Source: Panicum virgatum (taxonomy: Eukaryota; Streptophyta; Magnoliopsida; Poales; Poaceae). Taken from it: a DNA stretch of 64,000 nt. Both the position numbers and the translations under genes were made by a program. Below the pieces are notes generated by a model. The model did not search any database, was not told the origin of the DNA, and saw only the letters and a program-made list of their open reading frames with translations. Of the stretch, positions 35,601 through 46,386 are shown piece by piece (position 1 is the stretch's first letter; each line of letters starts with the position of its first letter). Location of the stretch: the NCBI RefSeq assembly GCF_016808335.1, contig NC_053139.1:38436464-38500463 (forward strand). Reading direction: 5' to 3'.

Positions 35601-37738
35601 GAAGCCAAATATCTCATATTTTAGAGTGTTTGGTTGCAAATGCTATATTCTCAAGAAGGGAACTCGGTTATCAAAGTTTCAAAGCAAATGTGATGAGGGT
35701 TTTGTTCTTGGATACTCATCTTGTAGCAAGGCTTATCAGGTCTACAACAAAACACATGGCATTGTTGAAGAAGCATATAATGTTGAGTTTGATGAAACCA
35801 ATGGGTCTCATAATGAACAAGAAAATCTTGATGATGTGAGAAGTGATGGTTTGAGAAATGCAATGAAAAATATGTCAATTGGTGATGTTAGACCAAGAGA
35901 AGAAGATGAAGATGAAGATGGTCTTTCTATCTCTATTAGAGTTAATCCTTCAACTTCTATCTCAAATGATCAAGCACAATAAATTGTACAAGATTCAAGT
36001 AATGATGATTCTCAAGTACAAGATCAAGTTGGTTCATCTAGTGCACCTTCTACATCAACTCAGGAACCCATTGTTCCTCAAAGAATTCATCATACTCTTG
36101 CAAAAGATCATCCGGTGGATCAAATCATGGGTGATATTAGTAAGGGTGTTCAAATCTCGCATTGCTTCATTTTGTGAACATTATTCTTTTGTATCTTTTC
36201 TTGAACCTAACCGTGTAGATGAAGCATTGAGAGATCCGGATTGGGTGAATGCTATGCATGAAGAATTAAATAATTTCTCCCGGAATCAAGTTTGGGATCT
36301 AGTTGAGAGGCCCAAGAATTATAATGTTATTGGCACTAAATGAGTCTTTAGAAACAAGCAAAATAAAGATGGAATGGTTGTGAGAAACAAAGCAAGATTG
36401 GTAGCTCAAGGCTTCACTCAAGTCGAAGGTTTGGATTTTGGTGAAACTTTCGCTCCCGTTGGTAGATTAGAAGCTATTAGAATTTTATTAGCTTATGCTT
36501 GCTCTCACAACATAAAACTTTTTCAAATGGATGTGAAAAGTGCTTTGTTGAATGGCAAGATTAGTGAACTTGTTTTTGTTGATCAACCTCCCGGTTTTGA
36601 AGATCCCAAGAAGCCAAATCATGTATACAAACTATCTAAAGCTCTTTATGGTCTTAAGCAAGCTCCACGAGCTTGGTATGAAAGATTGAGGGACTTTCTT
36701 ATCTCTAAGGGCTTCAAAATTGGTAAGGTTGACACTACTTTGTTCACTAAAGAAATTGGTAAGGATTTGTTTGTTTGTCAAATTTATGTTGATGATATTA
36801 TCTTTGGTTCAACTAACCCAAGTTTTTGTGAGGAATTTGGTGAAATGATGTCTAGGGAATTTGAGATGTCCATAATTGGTGAATTGAGTTTCTTTCTTGG
36901 ACTTCAAATCAAGCAACTCAAGGAAGGCACCTTTGTGTGTCAATCAAAATATGTGAAGGATATCTTGAAAAAAATTGATATGGAAGATGCAAAACCAATC
37001 AAGACTCCTATGGCCACCAATGGGCATCTCGACCTCGATGAGGGAGGTAACCCGGTTGACCAAAAGCTTTACCGTTCTATGATCGGTAGTTTGCTTTATT
37101 TGACCGCATCTAGGCCCAACATCATGTTTAGTGTTTGCATGTGTGCACGATTTCAAGCCGCACCTAGAGAATGTCATTTGACTGCCGTCAAAAGGATCAT
37201 GAGATACTTGAAATATACTCCTAATATTGGCTTATGGTATCCCAAGGGTGCTCATTTTGATTTGGTTGGTTTTTCGGATTCGGATTATGCGGGGTGCAAG
37301 GTTGATAGGAAGAGCACTTCCGGTGGTTGCCAATTTCTTGGAAGATCTCTTGTTTGTTGGTCTTCAAAGAAGCAAAATTCCGTGGCTCTTTCAACTGCCG
37401 AAGCGGAATATGTCTCGGCCGGAAGTTGTTGTGCACAATTGTTATGGATGAAGCAAACTCTTCTCGATTATGGTGTGAAATTTGATGAAATTCTCTTATT
37501 GTGTGATAATGAAAGTGCCGTGAAGATTGCTACTAATCCGGTTCAACATTCAAGAACCAAGCATATTGATATCCGCCATCATTTTCTTAGAGATCATGTG
37601 AACAAGGGTGATATCAAGATTGATGGTATTGGCACGGATGATCAATTAGCCGATATATTTACCAAGCCTTTGGATGAATCTCGGTTTTGCAAGTTAAGAA
37701 ATGAGTTAAATATCATTGACTTCTCAAATGTGGTTTGA
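32691..37738 (+). pseudogene. Sirevirus gag-pol polyprotein with several breaks
   Basis: Gag starts at ATG 32691 and stops early near 32765, then continues open from 32786 (UBN2-like DIWKKLMEIHEGTSSVKEAK) to a TAA at 33200. The next frame (33206-34516) holds zinc knuckles CFQCGEVGHIIVNC and CEKCKKVGHVEKNC and a Lys/Glu coiled coil. 34513-35058 holds the protease region (LDSGCTQHMTGD) and the GAG-pre-integrase motif, ending in a TAA. 35101-35982 has the integrase core (HMDLFGP, VVDDYSRYTW, RSDNGSEF, YTPEQNGLVERKNR). The linker 35983-36373 has frame changes and a TGA at 36341. 36374-37738 is an intact RT/RNase H: KARLVAQGFTQVEGLDF, ALYGLKQAPRAWYE, IYVDDIIFGST, ALSTAEAEYVSA, ending LADIFTKPLDES. 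Each half alone looks sound; the whole polyprotein is not. Confidence 0.9.
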
Positions 37739-38861
37739 AAACTAGCACATGTGGCATATGGTTCTTTCATGCACTCTTTGTTTCATTTTTCTGAATTTTT
37801 GAGGTATTTTTGAGCCATTTATGAGTTTTCATGATTTTACTCGATTTATTTTTGAATTCTTGTTGTAACTTGCTCATATGAGTCTTTTAAAGGTTTCCAT
37901 GCAAGATTTGAGATTTTTGGATTTTTACATGAGCAATGATGCCAAATTGAAGTTGGAATTGAGAAAGTTGGCAAAATTCTGGGCTGTCTGAAATTTGGTA
38001 CAGCGGACGGCCCGCAGGTAAGAGGCGGACAGTCCGCCGAAGGACAGCGGACGGTCCGGTGTAGATCTGCGGACAGTCCGCCTGTGTTGGGAAGAATTTA
38101 CCAGAGGCAGTTTCAGTCGGGTGGTAGTGTAAAAATTCAAAGGCGGACGGTCCGCCAGGATACCGCGGACAGCCCGCGACTGGACATAATGGTGGGGTCG
38201 GCCAGACTTGACTTATAATGGGTGTCCTTCTCACTCCCCCCACCAAACCGCACACATCATCCAAAAGCTCTCTCTTTCTCTCAAGCACGTGGGGGAGACG
38301 ACAAGTTCAATGTTTTTTGGCATGATTCCCGGACGGTCCGAGAACATCCCCGGACTCTTCTCAAAGATTGTACATCATGTCCTCCCGGTATTTTGACGAA
38401 TCCCTAACTCTTGTTCTTGGATTTCTTTATTGGAAAGAGTTAGGGTTAGATGCTCCGATCTGTTTTTGGACCATGGATTCTTGAAAATACATGGGGGATC
38501 TTGTTCCTAGTGATGAGGAAATGTTATAGTTAAAATTTGGTTATTGGATTTGAATCAAAACTCAAAACATGGGTGAATCAAAGTTGAGGGCGATTTTGTG
38601 TTCCTGCACAGAACAGATGGGTCGCGGACAGTCCGCCCGCTAAACGCGGACGGTCCGCCGTGGTGGTTCATGAACCGCGGACGGTCCGCGTTCAGAAGAG
38701 CGGATGGTCCGCCAGTGTCAGATTTTTCAGATGCCAGCTGAACTGACTTATATCATTATGGATTCGTTCTATTGCTTTAGTAATTGTTCTTATGGTTAAA
38801 TCTTGATCTCAGGCCACCCCGGAAGATCATCAAGGCCACTGCTTCCAAAATCAAGAAGGCT
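37739..38861 (+). other. Spacer between Sirevirus pol and the extra ORF, with phased palindromes
   Basis: No ORF of note. Palindromes of the GCGGAC-N-GTCCGC type begin at 38003, 38025, 38047, 38069 (four in a row, 22 bases apart), 38143/38165 (22 apart) and, further on, 38625, 38646, 38677 and 38700. A TGATCTCAG acceptor-like site at about 38806-38814 precedes the extra ORF and could serve a spliced subgenomic mRNA. Confidence 0.75.
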
Positions 38862-40418
38862 ATGACTTCCAAAAGACAAAGAGACAGTGATGACTCTGAT
38901 GATGTGGACTATGCTCCCAATCTCAGTGAGATGGCTGCAGCATCTTCAGTAGGTGATGTTGGTGATGAATCCTCAGAGGAAGAGACTGAGGGAATTGAGG
39001 ATGATGTTACAGATCTGATGGGGCTAGATCTTCCTAGCCGACAGTGGACTGCTGAGAGCTATGCCAATGCTAGAGCAGTGAATCAATTCAACTTGCCTCG
39101 GGACATCAACATCCTCTTCTTCAAAACTGAGGTACAAAAAGATGTTTACTTTGGTCATCTAGTTAAGAAGAATGTATTCAAACATCAGACCATTGACCTA
39201 GGCTATATGAGACAACAACAAGTCATGTCTGATCTAGTGGATAGATTTGTGCAAATGGGGTTAGCAAATTTTCTACAGCATAGGTGTGATTGGAATGAAA
39301 CAGTCATACATCAGTTCTATGCCACTCTAGAGATCAACATGGTTGAGGAAACATTTTGGTGGACAACTGGCAAGAGAACATATTATGCTACATTTGCACA
39401 GTTTGCTGAGGCTAATCAGTTGGATTATGATTTCATCACTAGTGAGCAAAGTGTGAATGTTGTGTTCGAAAACCCCCTAGATGAGAATGACTACCCCATG
39501 TACTATGAGCCTGCACATCTTGGTATTGCTAGAAGCTTTGGGGGCACTCAGGGTTTGAGGCATCATCCTGCTATGATTAATAAGATTGTCAGAGTCACAT
39601 TCCTGCCTAAGAGTGGCAACAAGGACAAGATTAGAGGGCTCTATTGGAATGTGATATCTCATATCATGAACGGAAATAAAATAAATGGCATTGCTCTTAT
39701 TATGGATCAGCTTGCAGATTTAAGGCTTAACATGGAGATGAACCTATATTTTGCTCCATACATTATGTCCATTATCAAGGTCAAGTCTAGCTTCAGAGGG
39801 ATATGTGAAAGCAAGCACACCCCCTTCAGGCCATTCAAGAATGACAATACTTTTCTTTTGAGACCTTTGACTCCTTTCTCTGGAGATGATATGGATGCTG
39901 AAGCACAGGGGCAGGATGATGATAGTGATGATGATGCTCATATGGGAGCAGCTGCAGCTCAACATGCCATGCCACCACCGCATCCTCCAGTACAGCAGCA
40001 GTGGGCTCCTCCAGCTGGCTACTTTGACCCTTACTTTGCATCCATGCAGGAGAGCATGTCCTCTCAGATTGTGGGGTTGGCTGATCAGATGCAGAATCAG
40101 ATGAACCTCAACTTCCAGAACATGCAGCAGCAAATGTTCCAGCCCATGATGGCTCAGATGCAGAGGGTTCAGCAGAGTTTACACTCAGACATAGCAGCTC
40201 TTGATTCACGCTTTGAGGATTTGCCCTCTTCTGAGCATTTTGAGCAGCTTGAGCAAAGACAGGAGCAGCTAGAGCAGCGCTTTGATACATTCAGCACAGC
40301 CTTCACCGGGTTTTCTGACCACTTCTACTCAGTATTTCCGGCTCCAGTGCCGCCTCCAGAGTTCTACCCGCACCAGCCGTTCTACCCACCACCACCTCCT
40401 CCGCCGCCGATGGGTTGA
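38862..40418 (+). CDS. Sirevirus extra ORF in the envelope position, uninterrupted, 518 aa
   Basis: ATG at 38862 (the frame is open from 38784 without an earlier ATG) to TGA at 40418. The N-terminus is basic then acidic (SKRQRDSDDSDDVDY, SSEEETEGIEDD). The globular middle has LPRDINILFFKTEVQKDVYF, FWWTTGKRTYYATFAQFAEAN and LGIARSFGGTQGLRHHPAM, like the plant retroelement domain found in SIRE env-like ORFs and in 'putative plant transposon protein'. The C-terminal third is Met/Gln-rich with a coiled coil (FEQLEQRQEQLEQRFDTF) and ends in a proline run (PPPPPPPPMG). No signal peptide or clear membrane helix is visible, so an envelope role is doubtful; DNA- or RNA-protein binding is equally possible. 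It is the least damaged long ORF of the element. Confidence 0.8.
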   Translation: MTSKRQRDSDDSDDVDYAPNLSEMAAASSVGDVGDESSEEETEGIEDDVTDLMGLDLPSRQWTAESYANARAVNQFNLPRDINILFFKTEVQKDVYFGHLVKKNVFKHQTIDLGYMRQQQVMSDLVDRFVQMGLANFLQHRCDWNETVIHQFYATLEINMVEETFWWTTGKRTYYATFAQFAEANQLDYDFITSEQSVNVVFENPLDENDYPMYYEPAHLGIARSFGGTQGLRHHPAMINKIVRVTFLPKSGNKDKIRGLYWNVISHIMNGNKINGIALIMDQLADLRLNMEMNLYFAPYIMSIIKVKSSFRGICESKHTPFRPFKNDNTFLLRPLTPFSGDDMDAEAQGQDDDSDDDAHMGAAAAQHAMPPPHPPVQQQWAPPAGYFDPYFASMQESMSSQIVGLADQMQNQMNLNFQNMQQQMFQPMMAQMQRVQQSLHSDIAALDSRFEDLPSSEHFEQLEQRQEQLEQRFDTFSTAFTGFSDHFYSVFPAPVPPPEFYPHQPFYPPPPPPPPMG

Positions 40419-40717
40419 CTTTCTTGGCAATTGATGCCAAAGGGGGAGAAGGAGCTTTGGAGTGCTTGGATCTAGGGGGAGCTCATGGACTTCTTATGGA
40501 CTTCATTCACTTTTGGCTTCTGCTTGCCACTCATGATTATTTGTGTTGAACTATTGTATTACATGTTTATGATTTGTGTCTTGCATGAACTCGGTTTGAG
40601 ACTTGTGTTTGGATTTGAACATTTGGTTTGTAATGTGTGATGAACTATGTTGGTTTGTGTTACTCTTATCTATTCATGTTCATCTTGTGGTTGTGAGGTT
40701 GTGCTAACCAAGCTAAA

Positions 40718-40754
<37 letters not shown>

Positions 40755-41051
40755 TGTATCTTTTATGCCTCGATTTCCACTTGTAGGGAAAGCTCCGTCA
40801 AAATTTTCAAATATATAAATGTGCTCTTGGTATTCATGCAAATTTATATGCACATATCAAGGGGGAGTTCTCTCTACTCATCGAACTTGGTGAATTTATT
40901 CATACCATATTCTGAAATTTTCAAGAAAAATGAGTAAGTTCTTCCAAAGTTCAATTCCAAGTCCACCTTATGCCTAGTGTATAAAGTTGACTTGAACACA
41001 TTTATCACTCCAAAATTTAGTGTTGTCATTAATTACCAAAAAGGGGGAGAT
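40419..41051 (+). other. Sirevirus 3' non-coding region with three purine tracts and an (AT)n run
   Basis: Purine tracts at about 40437 (CAAAGGGGGAGAAGGAG), 40857 (CAAGGGGGAG) and 41037 (AAAAAGGGGGAGAT). The last abuts the 3' LTR and is the working tract; extra copies are known in Sireviruses. An AT dinucleotide run lies at about 40722-40752. Confidence 0.75.
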
Positions 41052-42315
41052 TGAAAGCATCTAGGCCCCTAATTCAAGTTTTGATATTTAATGACAACGA
41101 TTTGTGGATTAACGATTTCATTTGAGATAATGAGTATAGGTTGATCCACGGATGAAAGAGATTTGGTTGTGAACGTGTGGAGTTTTGGAGATGATGAGCA
41201 AAGCTTGGGCTCAAGGCAAAGGTATAAAATAGGGGCTTTGTATTTTACCGGTCACAAGGTGTTTAGTGGATGAAAAGTGACCGGATTTATTGGATAGATA
41301 GTCGTACTATCAAGAGGGGTCGAGTACTCGTGCTTGACGGGTCCTTAGTGCCATTTTGCTCAAAATGTCTAGTTGCGTGCATGAGGGCTAACGGCGTTTT
41401 GAAAAGATTTGAAAAAGACTATGTTTGAGAGCTGACTGAGTAATGGAGGATAGTCCGCACCCGAGGGGCGGACAGTCCGCGCCCGTTCCAGAGAGCTTGC
41501 AGAGGCTCTGGTGGGCTGGCGGACAGTCCGGCCCAGGTGGGCGGACGGTCCACCCCTATATTTCAAAAATGTGCCGGAGAGGGTGTCTATATATACCCAA
41601 TGCCCGGCCATTGGGTGTCTCTCTTGGCCATTTGGACTGCATTCTTGACACCATAGAGCTAAGGCATCCCTCTCTCACACACACTTGCTTAGAGATTGCA
41701 TTCTTGAGAGTGTGAGGGCTTCTTAGTGCATTGCATCAAGAGTTTGAGCTTTGTGGCACTAGGGAAACTTCAAGCAAGCGTCATCGACTTGTTACTCTTG
41801 GGAGTTGCCGCTCCCTAGACAGCTTGGAGAAGAGGATTTCTTGGAGCTCCTCCAAGGAGATTGTTGAGGAGCCCCGATTTCGGTTGTGAGAGGTCTTGTG
41901 CTCACCTCACCGGAGTGGTGAAGAGCAACTCTAGTGGAATCAAGGTGTGGAGCGGTTTCTTGATTCAAGCCGGCTCAAGATCAAGAGGTTCTTGATAGAT
42001 GAGCGGTTGATTCTTGGAATCCACCTCAACGTGGATTAGGGGTGACCGGCAAGTCATCGACACCACGGGATAAATTCTTGTGTCAAGCTTAGTTACTTCT
42101 CTTGCTCGCTTTAATTCTTGTTTTTTACATTGATCAATTTACTTTACTAGAGCTTGAATTGTATCTTGTCACCCTAGGTTGCAAACCCATCTAGAGATAG
42201 TAGTAGCATGACATAGGGCTTTCCTTTGTTACTAATTAAATTTCTCAAGTGTTGTTGGTTTTAGTTTTTAAACCATCTATTCACCCCCCCTCTAGTAGGT
42301 GTTCTTGATCCTACA
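41052..42315 (+). repeat. Sirevirus 3' LTR
   Basis: 1264 bp, TGAAAGCATC...GATCCTACA. Palindrome pairs at 41446/41468 and 41519/41541 (22 bases each). The sequence then jumps from GAGGGTGTCT to ATATATACCC, skipping about 370 bp present in the 5' LTR, apparently by a deletion at a GTCT repeat. Flanked by GCTTC at 42316-42320. Confidence 0.9.
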
Positions 42316-45300
42316 GCTTCGTCCTCCGCTTGAGCCTCCGCGTGCTTGACACACTCGACGTCACACTCGTAGGCGTGCTCGAATGAGGAGCCGACGGTGA
42401 CGACACCCCTCGGGCCCGGCATCTTCAACTTGAGGTAGGTGTAGTTGGGTATGGCCATGAACTTATCGTAGCAGGGACGACCAAGGATGGCATGACAGGC
42501 TCCCCGAAACCCCACCACCTCGACGGTGAGCACATCCTTGCGGAAGTTGGCTGCTGTACCGAAGCAGACAGGTAGGTCGATCTGACTGAGGGGTTGGACT
42601 CGCTTCCCCGGGGCAACGCCATGGAATGGCGACTTGCTAGGGCGGAGCTTGTTCAATCCAATCCCCATGAGCTCCAAGGTGTGGGCGTACAAGATGTTGA
42701 GGCTGCTGCCTCCGTCCATGAGCACCTTGGAGAAGCGGGTGTTGCTGATGATGGGGTCGACAACAAGCGGGTACTATCCCGGGTGTGGGATGTAGTCGGG
42801 GTGGTCCTCGCGGCCGAAGGAAATGGTGTCCTCCGACCAGTCGAGGTAGGATGGCGTGGCCTTGGTGACGGAGAAGACTTCCCGACGCTCACGCTTGCGC
42901 TGCCGAGAGGTCATGTTTGTCGTCGGCCCTCCGAAGATGAAGAAGGCGTTCTCCACCGGGGGGAACTTGTCATCTCCACCTTTGTCGCCAGCATCCTTCT
43001 TCTTGTCCTTGCCGCGATGCGTGACGCGGTTGTAGTATTTCCGGAGCATCTCGCACTGCTCGAGGGTGTGGTTGACCGAGCCCTTGTGGTAAGGGCACGA
43101 CTTCTTGAGCATGTCGTCGAACAGGCCGCCACCGCCTCGAGGGGGGCCTCGAGGTCCTTTGCGGTTCGGGGCAGCAACGAAGGCCTCGTCGGAGTCTTCC
43201 GCCTGTCCCGGTCCACGCTGGTTCGGTGGGGCCGGCTTCTTTCCTTTCTTCCCCTGCTTTTGTTTCTTGGCGGGGGAGTTGGTCTTGGTGTTGCCGCCCT
43301 CTGCGGGCGCATCTTCCTTACGCTTGTTCACCTTGTCGTCAAAGATGGTACCAACTGCCTCCTCACCTGCGGCGTAGTTGGTGGCAGCATCGAACAGCTC
43401 GTTGGTGCTGGCGGGATGACTTTCGCGCAAGCTCGTGCACCAGGTTTCTGCACGTCGTGCCTTTGAGAAAAGCGTTGATGAACTCGACGTGGGTGACGCT
43501 GGGGAGCTCGGTGCAATTCTTGGAGAAGCGCCGCACAGTCGCGCAGGGACTCCTTGGGCTTCTGCCGACACCCTTTGAGGTCCCAGGAGTTCCCAGGGCA
43601 CACGTAAATGCCCTAGAAGTTGCCCACGAAGATCTTGACTAGGTCGGCCCAGTCGTGGATCTGGTCCGTGGGCAAGTGCTCGAACCACGTTCGCGTGGCG
43701 TCAACGAGGTGAAGGGGGAGGTTGTGGATGATGACCGCGTCATCCGTCGCACCGCCCAGCTGGCATGCTAGGCGGTAGTCGTTGAGCCAGACCGCAGGAT
43801 CGGTCTCGCCCGAGTACTTGACGAGCATGGTGGGCTGTCGAAAGTGTAGGGGAAAGGGAGCGGTACGAATCTCCCGGCTGAACACACGGGTGCCCGGAGG
43901 CTCCGGTGACTCGCCCCTGTCATGCTCGGGGTTGAAGCGGCCACCCCGTCGAGGGGTGTACTTCCTGCCATTGATGATGTTACGGGCGTCGCCGTCGCCG
44001 GCGTGCCCGCGCGTGTCGTGGAGTCGCTCCCTTGCGGGAGTCCTTCCGATGCAGTCGTGCACCAAGGGTGCCTTCGGACCGTCTACTGCGACTGCCTTGC
44101 CCTTTCCTTCTGGGGGAGAGTGCGCTGTGGCCTCGCAGCCCTGGTGTGCTGCACCTCTGTTTTTTGGGACTGTCGAGCGCATGCGAGACGCAGAGCTCTC
44201 GGCCTGCTGCACAACAGCCTGCTCGATGAGCACCTGTGCCTCGTGGCGCAGGTTGCGACCCGAAGTCGTAGATGGCTCGGGCATTGCTTGGAGTAGGTAG
44301 ACCGCAGCGATGAGTTTCTCACCGGTCGTTTTCAGTTCCGGTGGTCTGTCGACGTTGTCGTCGGCTAGGATCCGTTCCCGGGTGACGCGCCCCGCCGCCC
44401 GGGCCTACGCGCCACACGCGGTGCGCTGCTGTTCGAGCACAGTGCGCAGTTCCTGTGTCTGCCGGCGCCGCTTGTCGAGCCTAGCATGAAGCTCTTTGAG
44501 TTGCGCCAGCTATGCCTGCCGCACAGCCAAGCTTGACGAAGAAGAAGGGTTCGCGACAGGCACCACTGCTTGGTTTGCCTGTGCGTCTGCCCCACCGTTC
44601 CTGTCATTGCCTGGAGCGCCGTCGTTTTGCCCGTCCGCGAGCTGGACCATGAAGCACTCCCAAGTGGGATCGTAGTCCCCCTCGCTGGAGTCCTCAGAGC
44701 AGGTGAGGCAGTAAGCCGCCGTGAGCTGGAACGAGCGGAAAGCGTCGGGGTCGCGGACGCCGGAGTAGTCCTCGGCCTCCTCGGCCGTGAAGTTGTCCAT
44801 GAAGAAGCTAATGTCGTCGGCGATTGAACCCGCCGTCTAGGGGTAGGAGTCATCAGGAGATGATGCGATGAGGTCGCGGATCGAGAGGAGGTGATGACTC
44901 GGCAGATCCTCATACTCGGTGAAGTTGGTGCTAGACGAAGAAGCATAATTGACAGTGTTGCACATCCCGAAGGGAAAGGGCGACGGTGCAGTCGCGCCCT
45001 CCCTGGGAGGCACTGGGGCTGCAGTCGATGATGGTGCCGGCGCAGACGGCGTCGGAGCACATGATGACGAAGTGGTGGCTCCGTCGACCGCGACGCTGAG
45101 CTGCGACATGCCAACCTCAACCCACGTGGGGGAGTTGAGGCATTCCGCCCTGCGCCGCTCCACGCGCGCCTGTCGCGAGCGCTGGCCCGAGCGCCTGTTG
45201 TGCCGGGCTGGTGAATTCGGAGCGTCGGGGTTGTGTCTGGGCGAGAGGAGCTCCATGAGGTAACCGTTGCTGGTTGCCCTGAACTCAAGACTCCCGAACC

Positions 45301-45386
45301 GAATCTCGTATCCCGCTGGGAGCGGATCTGGTTGCCATCCCTGGAGATCAAATGGGAACAAAAGAGAAATGTCACGCAGCTGCCCC
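42316..45386 (-). pseudogene. Tat gag and protease, broken
   Basis: Minus strand. The N-terminal part (45361-44837) has FPFDLQGWQPDPLPAGYEIRF and EYEDLPSHHLLSIRDLIA, ending in TAG at 44837. More open stretches follow (44800-44510; 44284-43613), with stops at about 44510, 44405 and 43613. The gag core shows RQPTMLVKYSGETDPAVWLND, LACQLGGATDDAVIIHNLP and TWFEHLP. A Cys/His box (CPYHKGSVNHTLEQC) and Lys-rich segments lie near 43090. The aspartic protease part (42725-42320) has LMDGGSSLNILYA and LGRPCYDKFMAIPNYTYLKLKMP. The Sirevirus cuts the frame at AEAQAEDEA. Confidence 0.82.
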
Positions 45387-45402
45387 TACATGGCGCGCCA
45401 AC
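45385..45402 (-). promoter_or_regulatory. Primer-binding-type site of the Tat element
   Basis: On the minus strand the DNA next to the 5' LTR reads GTTGGCGCGCCATGTAGG. This wording is common after Tat-lineage LTRs; which tRNA it matches was not worked out. Confidence 0.55.
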
Positions 45403-45540
45403 TGTCGGCGTCCTGACCCGGCGGTCCGGACCCAACTAGTGATGTTGTTGCGTGTTCCTCGTCCCAGATGTTGATGTAAGAGGTAACACAGTAACACACG
45501 GGTTTATTCTGGTTCCGGCCGTGGGGCTGTACGTCCAGCA
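45403..45540 (-). repeat. LTR 2: first 138 bp of a Tat LTR, cut short
   Basis: TGTCGGCGTCC... to GTACGTCCAGCA, matching 16165 onwards. It then switches to a copy of host DNA from 15284-15287. CAA is shared by both partners at the join. Confidence 0.85.
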
Positions 45541-46386
45541 AGGTAAATTTTCTTTTGTGGTATATTTATGAATGTGCTCTGTCTATTAAATATTCATATA
45601 TTGTGATTATTGTTCTTATTTGTTTTGTTGTAGTAATGGGTTGTCTGTTTATAGTATTTCTGAATCCATATATATGTTCATCTTTACATTGATTATAAAC
45701 CATCTGTTCAGATTTGTTATCTTGGTATGCATGTGTCTTCTGTTCTAGAATGATAGGACAAGCTAATGTTTGAAAGATGTGTTGAGATAGCTTAAGAAGC
45801 TAAGATGCATTTTTCTGATTTCAAACACAGATATTCGAAAAACAGATGAGGAAATGGATGGTGATGGAGAAAACATTGGCAGCAACAAAGGTGGATCAAT
45901 CGTAGATGAGTCTTCTTGAATGAACATTATGGTTAGCATGGCTGCTAGTACAATAACGCCGCTGCTAGTATGCTCGTACTCGTACATAAACAAAAGTCGT
46001 TTACACTAGTAGAAAACAAGCCATAGGTCCGCTTCAAAAGTACCAGTTTGAAGAAGACCGGGGTGGATGGAAGCCTAAGGAGATCTTTTAGCACCAGGTG
46101 ATAACACCACCCTGTGCCAAAAGCTAGACATAGGTACTAATCCTTTAGTACCGGGTAATAACGCCACCCGATATCTTTGTCTAGCCTTTGGTACTCCACA
46201 GGTTACTTCAAAAGAAAATATCTCTTTCTCAACCACAACTGTTGTGTAGGTGAGATGGTAAGGAGCTACCCATGAGGCAAGAGGTCGTGGGTTTAAATCC
46301 TAACCATGGCATGCCGCGCCTCTTCCCAGGTTTCATATATTTTGACCAACAATACTTTGGGACCGGGTGAAACCTTCACCCGGTAC
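45541..46386. repeat. Second copy of host flank plus CACTA left end
   Basis: Matches 15287-16164 with a few percent substitutions and small gaps. It includes the TTA target site and CACTA terminus at 46001-46008 and ends GGTAC before LTR 3. About 29-30 kb separates the two copies. Confidence 0.9.

Larger units (their letters stand above)
30996..42315 (+). mobile_element. Sirevirus (Ty1/copia, SIRE/Maximus type) with envelope-position ORF, nearly full length
   Basis: 5' LTR 30996-32631, primer site 32633, gag-pol 32691-37738, spacer, extra ORF 38862-40418, purine tracts, 3' LTR 41052-42315. It is inserted between Tat protease and RT. The LTRs begin TGAAAGCATC and end GATCCTACA. The long post-pol ORF, repeated purine tracts and repeated CGG-CCG palindromes are described traits of Sireviruses. 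It carries a handful of stops and frame changes in gag and integrase, but RT/RNase H and the extra ORF are open. Confidence 0.9.
16165..45540 (-). mobile_element. Ty3/gypsy retrotransposon, Tat lineage, minus strand, disrupted by two Sireviruses
   Basis: Reading right to left: partial 5' LTR (45403-45540), primer-binding-type site, gag and protease (42316-45386), Sirevirus insertion (30996-42315), RT, RNase H and second archaeal-type RNase H (28895-30990), Sirevirus LTR and stub (24891 to about 28890), integrase tail (24650-24890), antisense gene (20367-24024, plus strand), non-coding 3' region and 3' LTR (16165-17525). The second RNase H and the extra antisense ORF are known marks of Tat-lineage elements. 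Many stops, a changed RT active site and loss of the integrase core mean it cannot move by itself. Confidence 0.85.

Noticed and set aside
38862..40418. A captured host gene
   Set aside because: Its position after pol and before the 3' LTR and its domain make-up match the extra ORF known in SIRE-type elements.
42594..44300. Plus-strand frames opposite Tat gag
   Set aside because: Antisense shadows of the recognised gag/protease sequence.
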